The notes: generated by a model not told the origin, from the letters alone. Positions 1-7,917 are shown, counted from the first letter of the stretch. The stretch: 64,000 bases of DNA from Clostridia bacterium (GCA_017522945.1 JAFWXT010000001.1:1-64000), one strand, 5' to 3'. Translations and numbers: made by a program.

Positions 1-619
1 AACGGGTGGTAAAATTGATAATAATGCGTTTAGCGGTTGCGCAGGTTTAAGTTCGATAGAAATAGGTGATGGTGTAACTTCGATTGGGGCTAATGCGTTT
101 AGCGGTTGCGCAGATTTAAGTTCGATAGAAATAGGTGATGGCGTTACTTCAATTGGAAATTCTGCCTTCGATAATACGGCGTATTACAATGATGAATCAA
201 ATTGGAAAAAAGACGTGTTGTATATAGGAAAATATTTAATTGATGCAAAAGCAAGTATAAAAGGTAGTTATTCTATAAAAGAAGGAACAATATGTATTGC
301 GAATAATGCATTTAATGGCTGTACTGAGTTAACTTCGCTTGAAATTCCTAATAGCGTTACTTCAATTGGTGTTAGTGCATTCAAAGGTTGCAGTGGCTTA
401 ACTATGATAAAAATACCAAGTAGCGTAATCGCTATTCAAAAGGGTGCATTCGATGGTTGTAGTAAACTAACTATTTACTCAGCAACTGAAAGTCAACCAA
501 ATGGTTGGCAAAAAGACTGGAAGCCATCAACCATTAAAGTATATTGGTATAGCGAAAGCGAACCAACAAATGCTGGAAATTATTGGCATTACGTAGATGG
601 CGTGGTAACAAAATGGTAA
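1..619 (+). CDS. BspA-type leucine-rich-repeat surface protein, 3' part only
   Basis: The gene is open at the left edge; the reading frame starts at base 2 and runs to TAA at 617-619. Near the window start it shows two almost identical repeats of the LRR_5 type (core NAFSGCAxLSSIEIGDGV), then more diverged copies (NAFNGCTELTSLEIPNSV, SAFKGCSGLTMIKIPSSV). It ends in a short aromatic tail, YWHYVDGVVTKW, that I know from related BspA proteins of gut Clostridia. Such proteins are usually secreted and exposed on the surface, where they act in adhesion or are of unknown function; the N-terminal signal lies outside the window. The tandem repeats at 28-150 are also nearly identical at DNA level, so the repeat number may vary between strains. 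The family is clear; the function is not. Confidence 0.85.
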   Translation, partial: TGGKIDNNAFSGCAGLSSIEIGDGVTSIGANAFSGCADLSSIEIGDGVTSIGNSAFDNTAYYNDESNWKKDVLYIGKYLIDAKASIKGSYSIKEGTICIANNAFNGCTELTSLEIPNSVTSIGVSAFKGCSGLTMIKIPSSVIAIQKGAFDGCSKLTIYSATESQPNGWQKDWKPSTIKVYWYSESEPTNAGNYWHYVDGVVTKW

Positions 620-636
620 TTTAATTAAATAGATTT

Positions 637-678
637 AAGGCTATAGTGTCGACTAATCGCGCTATAGCCTTATTTTTT
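637..678 (+). terminator. Rho-independent terminator of the BspA-like gene
   Basis: A 10-bp stem (AAGGCTATAG with CTATAGCCTT) is followed by a T-rich tail, 18 bases after the stop codon. Stem and loop resemble the hairpins at 7817-7857 and 44130-44171. Confidence 0.8.
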
Positions 679-831
679 AATTATATAAACACTTATTATA
701 TATTAAAAATTTTTATCAAGTATAGTAAAAGCGAGATACTTTGATTTGCGCTCTGTATGGTTGTGAGAGTTTGTATTTATTGCGCGTAGAATAATGAAAA
801 TTGCTCGGTGAATTGACTCCGAACATTAATT

Positions 832-1716
832 TTACACTATAGTAAGGTCGATAATTTTGCTGTCTTCAATAGTAAATTTTACTGTTTTTAGATTTTCGCC
901 TATTAAAACTGCTAAATTTTCGCTATCCTTATTGTAGGGGATAATCGAATAAAACTCGCCTAAAAAGTTTAAAACAAGTTCGCTATGCGGTAAAAGATTA
1001 GGATGAAAATAATCTTTATACTCGCCATTTAGTAGCACTTCTTCCAAAAAGGCAAAAGGCAATAAAAGTGGGTTTAATAAACTTATAGCCCTATTTCTTG
1101 TGCTAATTTGCCTTATTATATTTCCGTTTTTATCAAAATAAATTTCTTGCTTTAATTTGGTTAAGTTTTTGCATTGGCATTTAAAACTTTCGCTATTTAG
1201 TGGAATGTCGGCGCTGTGTTTTATAAATTTTTTATCTATTTTATCGCTCAAATCAAAGCAAATTAGTGCGTTTTTATGCTTGCTGTATATTTTTAAAAAT
1301 AATAGTTCGTTTAAAAACAGAGTTTCACATTTTAAAGGCTCGAAGGGCAGAGTAAAAATATTACTTGCATTTTTGGTTTGAATAAAAGCTTTCGAGTAGT
1401 TGTCATTATAAACGTAAATTGAATTTTCGTTACTATTTGAAGAATGAAGGTATTTAAAAGGTAAATCGTTTTTATAAGAAAAAATAGGCAATATTAAAAT
1501 TCCATTTTCAAAATTATAAAGGCATAAATTTTTGCTTTTATAAGGTACGCTATTAACCTTAAAGCATATAGCGTTTAAATTTTCTTTTAAAGGGATTATT
1601 TCAATATAACAATTTTCATTACTTTCAAAAGAATAAAGATTAGCGTCGATTTCGCTTAAAAATTTTCCGTTTACTTTAATTATTGAGATTGTGGGCGAAG
1701 TTATAAAATAAATCAT
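832..1716 (-). CDS. Hypothetical protein, unknown function
   Basis: I do not recognise this 294-residue protein. It has no signal peptide, no clear membrane helix and no catalytic motif that I can name. It is rich in beta-branched and aromatic residues and Lys/Asn, with short alternating hydrophobic stretches suggesting a mostly beta fold (first about 200 residues). A more helical piece follows (about 210-240, with LLNPLLLPFAFLEEVL), then a beta-rich end. The start is ATG at 1716 with no good ribosome binding site, so the exact start is uncertain. It is divergent from the HTH protein at 1800 and convergent with the BspA-like gene. Length and codon use fit a real gene rather than a chance frame. 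Confidence 0.6.
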   Translation of the reverse strand: MIYFITSPTISIIKVNGKFLSEIDANLYSFESNENCYIEIIPLKENLNAICFKVNSVPYKSKNLCLYNFENGILILPIFSYKNDLPFKYLHSSNSNENSIYVYNDNYSKAFIQTKNASNIFTLPFEPLKCETLFLNELLFLKIYSKHKNALICFDLSDKIDKKFIKHSADIPLNSESFKCQCKNLTKLKQEIYFDKNGNIIRQISTRNRAISLLNPLLLPFAFLEEVLLNGEYKDYFHPNLLPHSELVLNFLGEFYSIIPYNKDSENLAVLIGENLKTVKFTIEDSKIIDLTIV

Positions 1717-1799
1717 AGTAAATTTTATGATAAAAGTTATTTTGCTATGATTAAATTGTGATTTTGCGGTAATAATTAATGGTACTGGAGGAAAAGGTT

Positions 1800-2456
1800 A
1801 TGTATAAGTTAAATGAAAAGCAAATAAAAAGATTGTTACAGCAAGCGAGTGAGGCAAATAAAAGGGGCGAAACTTTAAGCTCGGTTTTTAAAAAGATTGC
1901 TGAAAAGTATTCTATGGCGCAAGGTAGCGTTAGAAATATTTATTACAAAACTATAAAAGAAGGTAATTTTGAGAATTTAAGTGCTAAAAAGATTGTTCCA
2001 TTTGACAAAGAAGAGGAAAGCAAACTTTTAAAGCGCGCGCTTTATGAAAGGCGTAATTACGGCTCGATGCGCGAAGTGTTTTTAAATATGGCAAAGGGTG
2101 ATAAAAAACTTGCGCTTCGATATCAAAACAAATATTGTAGTATGATAAAAAATAAGCGCAGTATGGTTATGCGTGAAATATTAGCTCAAAAAAGGGTACT
2201 TGGCGAATGTTTTAACCCATATATTGATAAAAAAAATCAAGCCGAAAAAGCAAAGCTGAAGAATGAAATAGACCAAATTATTAAAAAAATCACTCAAAAA
2301 TGCAGTAAAGAAAACGCGGAACTTAAAGTAAAACTTGCGCGCTACGAAATGCTTAACGCAAAAAGTGATTACGAAGAAATTTTAGAAAATGAAGACAATG
2401 TAAAAAAATTTTTTATAGGTACGGAAAACAAACAAAACAAGGCTAAAGCAAATTAA
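1800..2456 (+). CDS. Two-domain helix-turn-helix protein with coiled-coil tail (RsfA-like)
   Basis: This 218-residue protein holds two related three-helix segments, about residues 1-52 (IKRLLQQASEANKRGETLSS ... AQGSVRNIYYK) and 64-125 (KLLKRALYERRNYGSMREV ... RYQNKYCSMIKNKRS). They look like paired Myb/HTH domains, as in the sporulation regulator RsfA of Bacillus. A Lys/Glu-rich, probably coiled-coil region follows (about 140-185). I chose ATG 1800 because TGGAGG lies 8 bases upstream; the in-frame ATG at 1779 would place that site inside the gene. DNA binding is inferred from the fold. The target and any link to sporulation are unknown, since no sporulation gene is in view. It is transcribed alone, divergent from the unknown gene at 832. 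Confidence 0.6.
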   Translation: MYKLNEKQIKRLLQQASEANKRGETLSSVFKKIAEKYSMAQGSVRNIYYKTIKEGNFENLSAKKIVPFDKEEESKLLKRALYERRNYGSMREVFLNMAKGDKKLALRYQNKYCSMIKNKRSMVMREILAQKRVLGECFNPYIDKKNQAEKAKLKNEIDQIIKKITQKCSKENAELKVKLARYEMLNAKSDYEEILENEDNVKKFFIGTENKQNKAKAN

Positions 2457-2489
2457 AAGATACAAACTGATAAATTGCCAAAAAAAGGT

Positions 2490-2518
2490 TTGCAAAATTA
2501 AAGTGGTTGTGTTAAAAT
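2490..2518 (+). promoter_or_regulatory. Probable sigma-A promoter of mrp
   Basis: TTGCAA at 2490 and TAAAAT at 2513 are separated by 17 bases, giving a leader of about 110 bases before ATG 2634. Confidence 0.5.
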
Positions 2519-2633
2519 GTATTAGGTTAGTAAGATATTTAAAGGATATTTTTTATTACTCGCAAATAGTTTAAGTAGTAGATAGTTTATTATCTTGCAC
2601 ATATCAACAATAATACCAATAGGAGAAATATTT

Positions 2634-3464
2634 ATGAGTGAAGAATGCAATCACAATTGTGATTCTTGTTCAGTAAGCGATTGCGCTAGTAAGTCGCAAG
2701 GCGGAATACAAAAATGTAAGCCTAACCGTTACAGTAAAATTAAAAAGGTTATAGGCGTAGTAAGCGGTAAAGGTGGCGTTGGTAAATCTTCAGTTACTTC
2801 GATGCTTGCAGTTTTAATGCAAAGATTGGGGCATAAGGTTGCCGTTTTAGATGCCGATATTACAGGGCCCTCAATTCCAAAGGCATTCGGTTTAAACCAA
2901 AAAGCAACAGCAAATGAAGAATGCTTATTTCCAGTTTTAACCAAAACGGGTATTGAAGTAATGAGCATTAATTTGCTTTTAGAAGACGCATCGGCCCCTG
3001 TTATTTGGCGCGGTCCAGTTCTTGCAGGCGCAGTAAAACAATTTTTTGAAGAAGTGTGCTGGAACGAAGTTGATTATATGTTCGTTGATATGCCACCAGG
3101 AACGGGCGACGTACCGCTCACCGTTTTTCAATCTTTACCACTTGACGGTATAGTTGTTGTAACAACCCCACAAGACCTTGTTTCTATGGTAGTTAAAAAG
3201 GCGGTAAAGATGGCTGAACTGTTAAAAATTAACGTGTTATCGCTCGTTGAAAATATGTCATATTTTGTTTGCGATGATTGCGGTAAAAAGCACTATATTT
3301 TTGGTGAAAGCCGTGTTGAAAGTGAAGCGAAGAGATTGGGAATTGATACTTTTGAAGCACTTCCTATCGACCCTGAACTTGCAAAACAAGAAGATAGTGG
3401 TTTAATTGAACTTTTTGAGGGTGATTACCTTGCAAAAACTATTGCAAAAATTGAAAAAATTTAA
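2634..3464 (+). CDS. mrp: Mrp/NBP35-type P-loop ATPase, iron-sulfur carrier
   Basis: Mrp/ApbC proteins bind and transfer [4Fe-4S] clusters to apo-proteins in the cytosol. The 276-residue product begins with a cysteine cluster (CNHNCDSCSVSDC), as in clostridial Mrp and eukaryotic NBP35. The deviant Walker A motif GKGGVGKSS follows at about residues 45-53, then VAVLDADITGPS and the Mrp signature DMPPGTGDVPLT. A CDDC motif near residue 217, equivalent to the CPxC of the family, should bridge the cluster at the dimer interface. ATG 2634 was chosen because AGGAGA lies 7 bases upstream; an in-frame TTG at 2595 has no such site. It is a single-gene unit with its own promoter and terminator. Confidence 0.93.
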   Translation: MSEECNHNCDSCSVSDCASKSQGGIQKCKPNRYSKIKKVIGVVSGKGGVGKSSVTSMLAVLMQRLGHKVAVLDADITGPSIPKAFGLNQKATANEECLFPVLTKTGIEVMSINLLLEDASAPVIWRGPVLAGAVKQFFEEVCWNEVDYMFVDMPPGTGDVPLTVFQSLPLDGIVVVTTPQDLVSMVVKKAVKMAELLKINVLSLVENMSYFVCDDCGKKHYIFGESRVESEAKRLGIDTFEALPIDPELAKQEDSGLIELFEGDYLAKTIAKIEKI

Positions 3465-3470
3465 TAATTT

Positions 3471-3506
3471 ATGCGTAACTTTGTTGTAAAGTTACGCATT
3501 TTTTTA
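3471..3506 (+). terminator. Rho-independent terminator of mrp
   Basis: An 11-bp stem (ATGCGTAACTT with AAGTTACGCAT) is followed directly by a run of T, seven bases after the mrp stop. Confidence 0.9.
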
Positions 3507-3568
3507 ACTAAATAGTTAAAAGTGGCTTTTTAGTTGACTAATTTTCAAACTAAATAGAATAATATGGT

Positions 3569-3597
3569 TTGACAATATAGATTATAAATGTTATTAT
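3569..3597 (+). promoter_or_regulatory. Strong sigma-A promoter of the ATPase-like gene and galM
   Basis: TTGACA at 3569 and TATTAT at 3592 have the ideal 17-base spacing. The start of transcription should be near 3604, about 55 bases before ATG 3660. Confidence 0.75.
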
Positions 3598-3659
3598 AGT
3601 ATAGTAAATTATTTTATGGGCAAGGCGGTTGTCATTGTGAGCCCTATAAGGATTTTTAA

Positions 3660-5504
3660 ATGAAAGAAAGTAGAGTTGTATGTTACAAACTAATAAAAGT
3701 AGGCAATTGTAACGCTTTTGTTCAATCGCTAATTAAAGTAAATGGCGTTATTAAGGTTAACGTTGATGATGACTTAAAAATTTTAACCTATGAAATTGAT
3801 GAATGGGCAAGCGATTACGACGTGTTTACCGAAGTTATGCGTATAGCCGATGAATGTGGAATGGAAATTGATTTCGACGGAGCTGGCGCTGAAGAAAAGG
3901 ATGATAGCTTTGAAAATGCTGAAAGTGAGAGCGGTGAAAAAACTGAAAACAATCAATCTTCTTTAAACTTACAAACCGAAGTTGAAGAAGAGCCCTCTTC
4001 ACAACCTAAAAAAAAGGGTGGCTTAAGCGAAAGGTGGCAAAGAGTTATCGAGCTTTCGGCAGCTTTAATTTGTTACGTAATAGCGTTGTTTTTAAATGAT
4101 ATTCCTCAATATATCTTTCTTGCAATGGCGTTTGCAGTTGCTGGGTACGACGCACTATACGAAACCTTTATCAAGCTGACTAAAAAGATTATTTTTAGTG
4201 AAGAACTTTTAATTTCGCTTGCGTTTTTCTGCTCGATATTTTTAGGTTATGCTAAATACGCCGTTATTGCCGTTCTTCTTTATTCAATTGTGGCTTTTGT
4301 AAAAAAATTTGTTAAAGAAGAGATTGAAAAAAGCCCAGTTTTTGCAAACTACGATCAAACCGTAACTCTTTTAAACGAAGATGGTGTTAAAAAGGTAAAA
4401 ATTCAACAGTTAACCACTCAAGCACACGTTTTGTTAGATAGCGGTTGTGTTGCCCCATTTGATTGCACGGCTTGCTCGAGTTCAAGCGTTCGTACTTACA
4501 AGGGAAAAGTTCGTGAAGTTAACGATGGCGATTTAATTTATGCAGGTGAGCGCATTGAAAGTGAGCTTGAGGTTGTAGTAGTGGCTTTGGGTGATGATTG
4601 TAAGTATGCAAAATATAACGAATTTTTAAAAAATGCTGCAAACACCACTAGTCCTATCGCAAAGGCATTTAAAAAGAGCGAACAAATTATAAATGCTTCT
4701 GTGTTTGGTGTTTGCTTGATTATAGCATTCGTTTTTCCATTATTTAGTAAGCAGTATTCTTATTTGGCAATGCTTCCCGTTTGGGCGTACAGAGCAATTA
4801 TTATCGCTTCAATTTCGGGTTTATCTTTCTATACCTTTGCTTCTGAAATGAACTTGCTATCCGCTTTAACTCGTTCAAGAAAGTGTAGATTAGCATTTTT
4901 AAACTACGAAGCAATAGTAAAAGTAGCGAACTCAAATAAAATTTTCGTTGACTATGAAGGCGCGCTTTTAGACGAAAAGGGCAATTTGAAAGAAGATGCT
5001 GTTGGGGCTATTCGAGAATTAAAAGACTTTAAGCTTAAAGATATTTCTCTTGCTTGCACGGCTGAAGAAAGTGTTGCTGATGCAGTTTGTAAAAAGCTTA
5101 AAATTAAAGAATGTTATTTAAGAAATAGCAAAGAAGAAAAATTAGCTGAAATTAAAAATGCGCTTGGTGGCGGTGCTATTTGCGTAACCGATACTAATGA
5201 GGCTAACGCTTTAAGCGGTGAAAGAGGTGCGGTTGTTTGTTTAAACTGTGAAAGCGGTGGTTATAACGGTGACGTTTGCATTTCTTCGGATGAAATTGCT
5301 TACGTTCCATACGCAATTAAGCTTGCAAAGAGAACTGCAAAGATACAAAAGAGCAACTTAGTTTTAGGTATAATTGTTAAGGTGGCTTTAATTGTTCTTG
5401 CATGCTTTGGTGTTGCAGAGTTATGGTGGGCAGTTCTTGTCGATAGTTTAGTTAGTTTAGTATGTTCAATTTGTGCTTTTATCAATAGTAAAGAAGTTTA
5501 TTAA
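3660..5504 (+). CDS. P1B-type ATPase-like membrane protein lacking all catalytic motifs (pseudoenzyme)
   Basis: The 614-residue protein has the layout of a heavy-metal P-type ATPase. It starts with an HMA-like domain (about 3-75), then an acidic Glu-rich linker (about 76-120), paired membrane helices (about 128-170 and 180-215), an actuator-like segment (about 230-310), further helices (about 340-400), a soluble P-domain-like part and two last helices (about 562-608). Every key motif is changed. The HMA pair CxxC is reduced to GNCNAF, TGES is replaced by YKGK, and the CPC of the ion path by SISG. The phosphorylation loop DKTGT is DYEGA (Asp431 kept), and GDGxND is DTNEAN. The Asp of the last helix (AVLVDSLVSL) is retained. 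It therefore cannot be a normal pump; a sensor, chaperone or regulatory role is possible. The long open frame argues against a decaying pseudogene. An aldose epimerase follows after 9 bases. Confidence 0.75.
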   Translation: MKESRVVCYKLIKVGNCNAFVQSLIKVNGVIKVNVDDDLKILTYEIDEWASDYDVFTEVMRIADECGMEIDFDGAGAEEKDDSFENAESESGEKTENNQSSLNLQTEVEEEPSSQPKKKGGLSERWQRVIELSAALICYVIALFLNDIPQYIFLAMAFAVAGYDALYETFIKLTKKIIFSEELLISLAFFCSIFLGYAKYAVIAVLLYSIVAFVKKFVKEEIEKSPVFANYDQTVTLLNEDGVKKVKIQQLTTQAHVLLDSGCVAPFDCTACSSSSVRTYKGKVREVNDGDLIYAGERIESELEVVVVALGDDCKYAKYNEFLKNAANTTSPIAKAFKKSEQIINASVFGVCLIIAFVFPLFSKQYSYLAMLPVWAYRAIIIASISGLSFYTFASEMNLLSALTRSRKCRLAFLNYEAIVKVANSNKIFVDYEGALLDEKGNLKEDAVGAIRELKDFKLKDISLACTAEESVADAVCKKLKIKECYLRNSKEEKLAEIKNALGGGAICVTDTNEANALSGERGAVVCLNCESGGYNGDVCISSDEIAYVPYAIKLAKRTAKIQKSNLVLGIIVKVALIVLACFGVAELWWAVLVDSLVSLVCSICAFINSKEVY

Positions 5505-5513
5505 GGGGTTAAT

Positions 5514-6539
5514 ATGATTACAAAAGAGGCTTTCGGTAGTTTATCTAACGGCAATAAAGTTACTAAATATATATTAGATAACGGCGTTATACAGGCACAT
5601 ATACTTGATTACGGTGCAACGATTCAGTCGCTTTTCGTAAAGGACGCAAGCGGAAATATGACCGACGTTGTTTTTGGTTATGATAATCCGCTTGGTTACG
5701 AAGTAAACGACGGTTATTTGGGTGCGGTTGTCGGTAGAGTTGCAAATAGAATAAAAGATTGTAAATTTTCGCTAAAAGAAAAAACTTATAAACTCTTTGC
5801 TAACGACGGTAAAAACAGTTTGCACGGCGGGCAATTTGGTTTTGATAAAAAAATATTTGATGCAGAAATTGAAGGCGAAAACTTGGTTTTACGTATAGTT
5901 AGTCCAAACGGTGAAGAAGGATATCCAGGTAATTTAAATTTAAAGGTTACTTATTCGCTAAAAGGTGGGGCAATTACTCTTGATTACGAGGCTACTTGCG
6001 ACCAAGATACTCCTATTAGCATTACTAATCACGCATATTTTAATCTTTCGGGTGAAGAAAGCATTTTAGACCACGAACTTTATATAAATTCTGATTATAT
6101 AACGCCAGTTGATAAAACTCTTATTCCAACGGGCGAACTTATGATTGTTGAAAATACTCCGTTTGATTTTAGAAAAATGCAAAAAATAGGGCTATATATC
6201 GATTATCCGCATAAACAAATCGCTTATGGCGGTGGTTACGACCATAACTACGTTTTGAAAAATTACGGATTATATGAAAAGGTTGCAACTCTTTATAGCG
6301 CAAAAAGCGGAATTAAAATGGATGTTTTAACCGATAACATGGGTATTCAATTTTATTCTGGCAACTTTTTAAGCGGTGTTACAGGTAAGGACTTTAAAAT
6401 ATACAATAAGCGTTCGGCGCTTTGTTTGGAAACTCAAAACTTTCCAAATGCTATAAATCAACCTTCTTTTCCGTCATGTGTTTTAAAAACGGGCGAAAGG
6501 TATAAAAGAAAAACTACATACTCTTTTAGTGCAAAATAG
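5514..6539 (+). CDS. galM: Aldose 1-epimerase (galactose mutarotase)
   Basis: GalM interconverts the alpha and beta anomers of aldoses such as galactose in the cytosol. The 341 residues match the family: the DYGATIQSL opening, GAVVGRVANRI, NSLHGG with the substrate-binding His, SITNHAYFNL with the catalytic His, GGYDHNYVL, and CLETQNFPNAINQPSFPS with the catalytic Glu. The ribosome binding site AAGGGG overlaps the stop of the upstream ATPase-like gene, so the two are almost certainly co-transcribed and translationally linked. Why a mutarotase sits behind a dead P-type ATPase is not clear. Confidence 0.93.
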   Translation: MITKEAFGSLSNGNKVTKYILDNGVIQAHILDYGATIQSLFVKDASGNMTDVVFGYDNPLGYEVNDGYLGAVVGRVANRIKDCKFSLKEKTYKLFANDGKNSLHGGQFGFDKKIFDAEIEGENLVLRIVSPNGEEGYPGNLNLKVTYSLKGGAITLDYEATCDQDTPISITNHAYFNLSGEESILDHELYINSDYITPVDKTLIPTGELMIVENTPFDFRKMQKIGLYIDYPHKQIAYGGGYDHNYVLKNYGLYEKVATLYSAKSGIKMDVLTDNMGIQFYSGNFLSGVTGKDFKIYNKRSALCLETQNFPNAINQPSFPSCVLKTGERYKRKTTYSFSAK

Positions 6540-6588
6540 TTAGAAAAACAGTTTTTTAAAAAAAATAAAAAAATTTTTAAAAAGGGTA

Positions 6589-6617
6589 TTGACAAAGCTT
6601 AAAAGTTGTGTTATTAT
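6589..6617 (+). promoter_or_regulatory. Promoter of rubrerythrin
   Basis: TTGACA at 6589 and TATTAT at 6612 are separated by 17 bases. Transcription should start near 6624, leaving a leader of about 125 bases. Confidence 0.8.
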
Positions 6618-6631
6618 AAAGGCGAAGATAA

Positions 6632-6725
6632 GATTGTTTAAAAATTTAAAAGGATAAACAGTTTTTATCTTATTTAAACAATTATCTAAAAAGGTAACTA
6701 ATTGCCTTAAAGAAGTAGTTAGTTA
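6632..6725 (+). promoter_or_regulatory. Structured 5' leader of rubrerythrin mRNA
   Basis: The leader holds an inverted repeat of about 11 bp (GATTGTTTAAA at 6632 with TTTAAACAATT at 6673) and a second small one (AACTAA at 6696 with TTAGTT at 6719). They sit just upstream of the AAAGGAGGT site at 6732-6740. I recognise no known riboswitch; a stability or translation-control role is possible. Confidence 0.4.
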
Positions 6726-6748
6726 TTGAGTAAAGGAGGTATCCGCCA

Positions 6749-7294
6749 ATGGGTCAAGAAAAATCCCTTAAGGGAACAAAAACAGAACAAAATCTTTGGG
6801 AAGCTTTTGCAGGGGAATCGCAAGCAAGAAATAAATACACTTATTTTGCATCCGTAGCAAAAAAGGCTGGATACGAACAAATCGCTGAACTTTTTTTAAA
6901 GACTGCCGAGAATGAAAAGGAACACGCAAAGTTATGGTTTAAAGCACTTGGCGAACTCGGTACTACAGAAGAGAATTTGCTCGCAGCAGCCCTTGGGGAA
7001 AATGCTGAGTGGACTGATATGTATGAAAGAATGGCAAGGGATGCAGAGGCAGAAGGATTTGTTGCTTTAGCTCATCAATTCCGTGGTGTTGCTGCCATCG
7101 AAAAAACGCACGAAGAAAGATACCGTGCTTTGCTTGCTAACGTTAAGGATGGTAAGGTTTTCGCTAAAGAGGAAGTTACCGTTTGGGAATGCCGTAATTG
7201 CGGTCATGAAGTAAAAGGCAATAACGCACCTGAACTTTGTCCTGTATGCGCTCATCCAAAAGCTTACTTTGAGATGAAAAAGAAAAATTATTAA
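6749..7294 (+). CDS. rbr: Rubrerythrin
   Basis: Rubrerythrin reduces hydrogen peroxide in anaerobes, using a diiron site and a rubredoxin centre. The 181-residue protein has the ferritin-like four-helix domain first (about 1-145). The iron-ligand motifs are [16 protein letters not shown] and [13 protein letters not shown]-terminal rubredoxin-like domain carries two pairs of cysteines (CRNCGH and [11 protein letters not shown]). Its near-perfect Shine-Dalgarno sequence (AAAGGAGGT, 9 bases before ATG) and strong promoter predict high expression. It fits the strictly anaerobic lifestyle suggested by the rest of the window. It is a single-gene unit. Confidence 0.96.
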   Translation: MGQEKSLKGTKTEQNLWEAFAGESQARNKYTYFASVAKKAGYEQIAELFLKTAENEKEHAKLWFKALGELGTTEENLLAAALGENAEWTDMYERMARDAEAEGFVALAHQFRGVAAIEKTHEERYRALLANVKDGKVFAKEEVTVWECRNCGHEVKGNNAPELCPVCAHPKAYFEMKKKNY

Positions 7295-7314
7295 AAACTG
7301 AATATTTATATATA

Positions 7315-7345
7315 GGCGGCGCTGAAAAATTGCGCTGCTTTTTTA
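7315..7345 (+). terminator. Rho-independent terminator of rubrerythrin
   Basis: An 8-bp stem with two G-U pairs (GGCGGCGC with GCGCTGCT) and a 9-base loop is followed by a run of T, 20 bases after the stop. Confidence 0.75.
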
Positions 7346-7351
7346 TGCTCA

Positions 7352-7493
7352 TTCGCTTAAAACAATTAAATAAATAATCCTTATATATTACGCAATAGTT
7401 CGTTCTTTGTGCTTTTTTAAAATTCCTGTTACCAACAAGGTAACTCCCTTTTAAAAAAGCACAAACGCCTGCTCTTGCTTGCATCTAAAGCTT
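7352..7493. repeat. Dispersed hairpin element, copy 1 (complete)
   Basis: This non-coding element has three parts. A left box (GCAATAGTTCGTTCTTTG, ending 7409) overlaps a long hairpin at 7406-7465, and a right box follows (CTGCTCTTGCTTGCATCT, within 7468-7493). The hairpin has a perfect 17-bp outer stem (7406-7422 with 7449-7465), an internal loop with TTCCT on one side and TCCC on the other, then a 6-bp inner stem GTTACC/GGTAAC around loop AACAA. About 37 bases of AT-rich sequence before the left box are also shared with copy 2. Minus-strand open frames crossing it are products of the repeat, not genes. Confidence 0.8.
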
Positions 7494-7528
7494 ATTTAAA
7501 ATAATTATTTTACGCTCTCTCGCGCTCG

Positions 7529-7630
7529 TTCGCTTAAAACAATTAAATAAATAAGCATTATTTACTGCGCAATAGTTCGTTCTTTGCGCTTTTTTAAAAT
7601 TCCTGTTACCAACAAGGTAACTCCCTTTTA
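7529..7630. repeat. Dispersed hairpin element, copy 2 (right arm missing)
   Basis: This is a direct repeat of 7352-7452, about 100 bases with few differences (for example GCGC for ACGC before the left box, and TTTGCGC for TTTGTGC). It keeps the inner stem GTTACC/GGTAAC. It stops after TTTTA, where copy 3 takes over, so the outer stem cannot close. This looks like insertion or unequal recombination within the array. Confidence 0.75.
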
Positions 7631-7637
7631 ATTATAC

Positions 7638-7700
7638 TACGCAATAGTTCGTTCTTTGTGTTTTTTTAAAATCACTACGTGTAGCAGTATGGTTATTTAA
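7638..7700. repeat. Dispersed hairpin element, copy 3 (left part, degenerate)
   Basis: The left box ACGCAATAGTTCGTTCTTTG is intact and the T/A tract follows. The centre is different (CACTACGTGTAG, itself self-complementary) and there is no right box. Beyond it, 7701-7816 holds no gene that I can see: at most an in-frame stretch of 16 codons ending at about 7797, possibly a gene remnant. Confidence 0.6.
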
Positions 7701-7816
7701 ATTGGCAGATTTATTGCTATAATTCATATGTCATTAAGATAAGCCATTAAGAGTAGAAATTGTTGGAATTGGCTTGAAGTAACGCCAATAAAGTTAGTAT
7801 AATTAAATGTTTTTAA

Positions 7817-7857
7817 AAGGCTATAATGTGAGCTAATCGCACTATAGCCTTATTTTT
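7817..7857 (+). terminator. Orphan terminator-like hairpin
   Basis: AAGGCTATA pairs with TATAGCCTT around a loop containing CTAATCGC, followed by TATTTTTA. No intact gene lies directly upstream on this strand; it may be left over from a lost gene. Stem and loop are closely similar to the terminator at 637-678. Confidence 0.55.
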
Positions 7858-7917
7858 ATATTATTTAGCTGTGTTTAGGGCGACCGACCTGCGGTAACCT
7901 TGAGGAAAATATAAAAC

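Noticed and set aside
2729-2968. Antisense frame within mrp
   Set aside because: It mirrors the conserved P-loop coding sequence and has no ribosome binding site; a shadow of a real gene.
7176-7484. Minus-strand reading frame of about 100 codons across the end of rubrerythrin and the hairpin repeat
   Set aside because: It lies antisense to rbr and its other half is translated repeat hairpin. Similar frames arise wherever the repeat occurs; no ribosome binding site is present.
7352-7700. CRISPR array
   Set aside because: The three repeats are about 100 bases long, unevenly spaced and without spacers of constant length; no cas genes are present.
7701-7816. Remnant gene before the orphan terminator
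   Set aside because: Only about 16 codons are open in one frame, with no recognisable similarity; too little to call a pseudogene.
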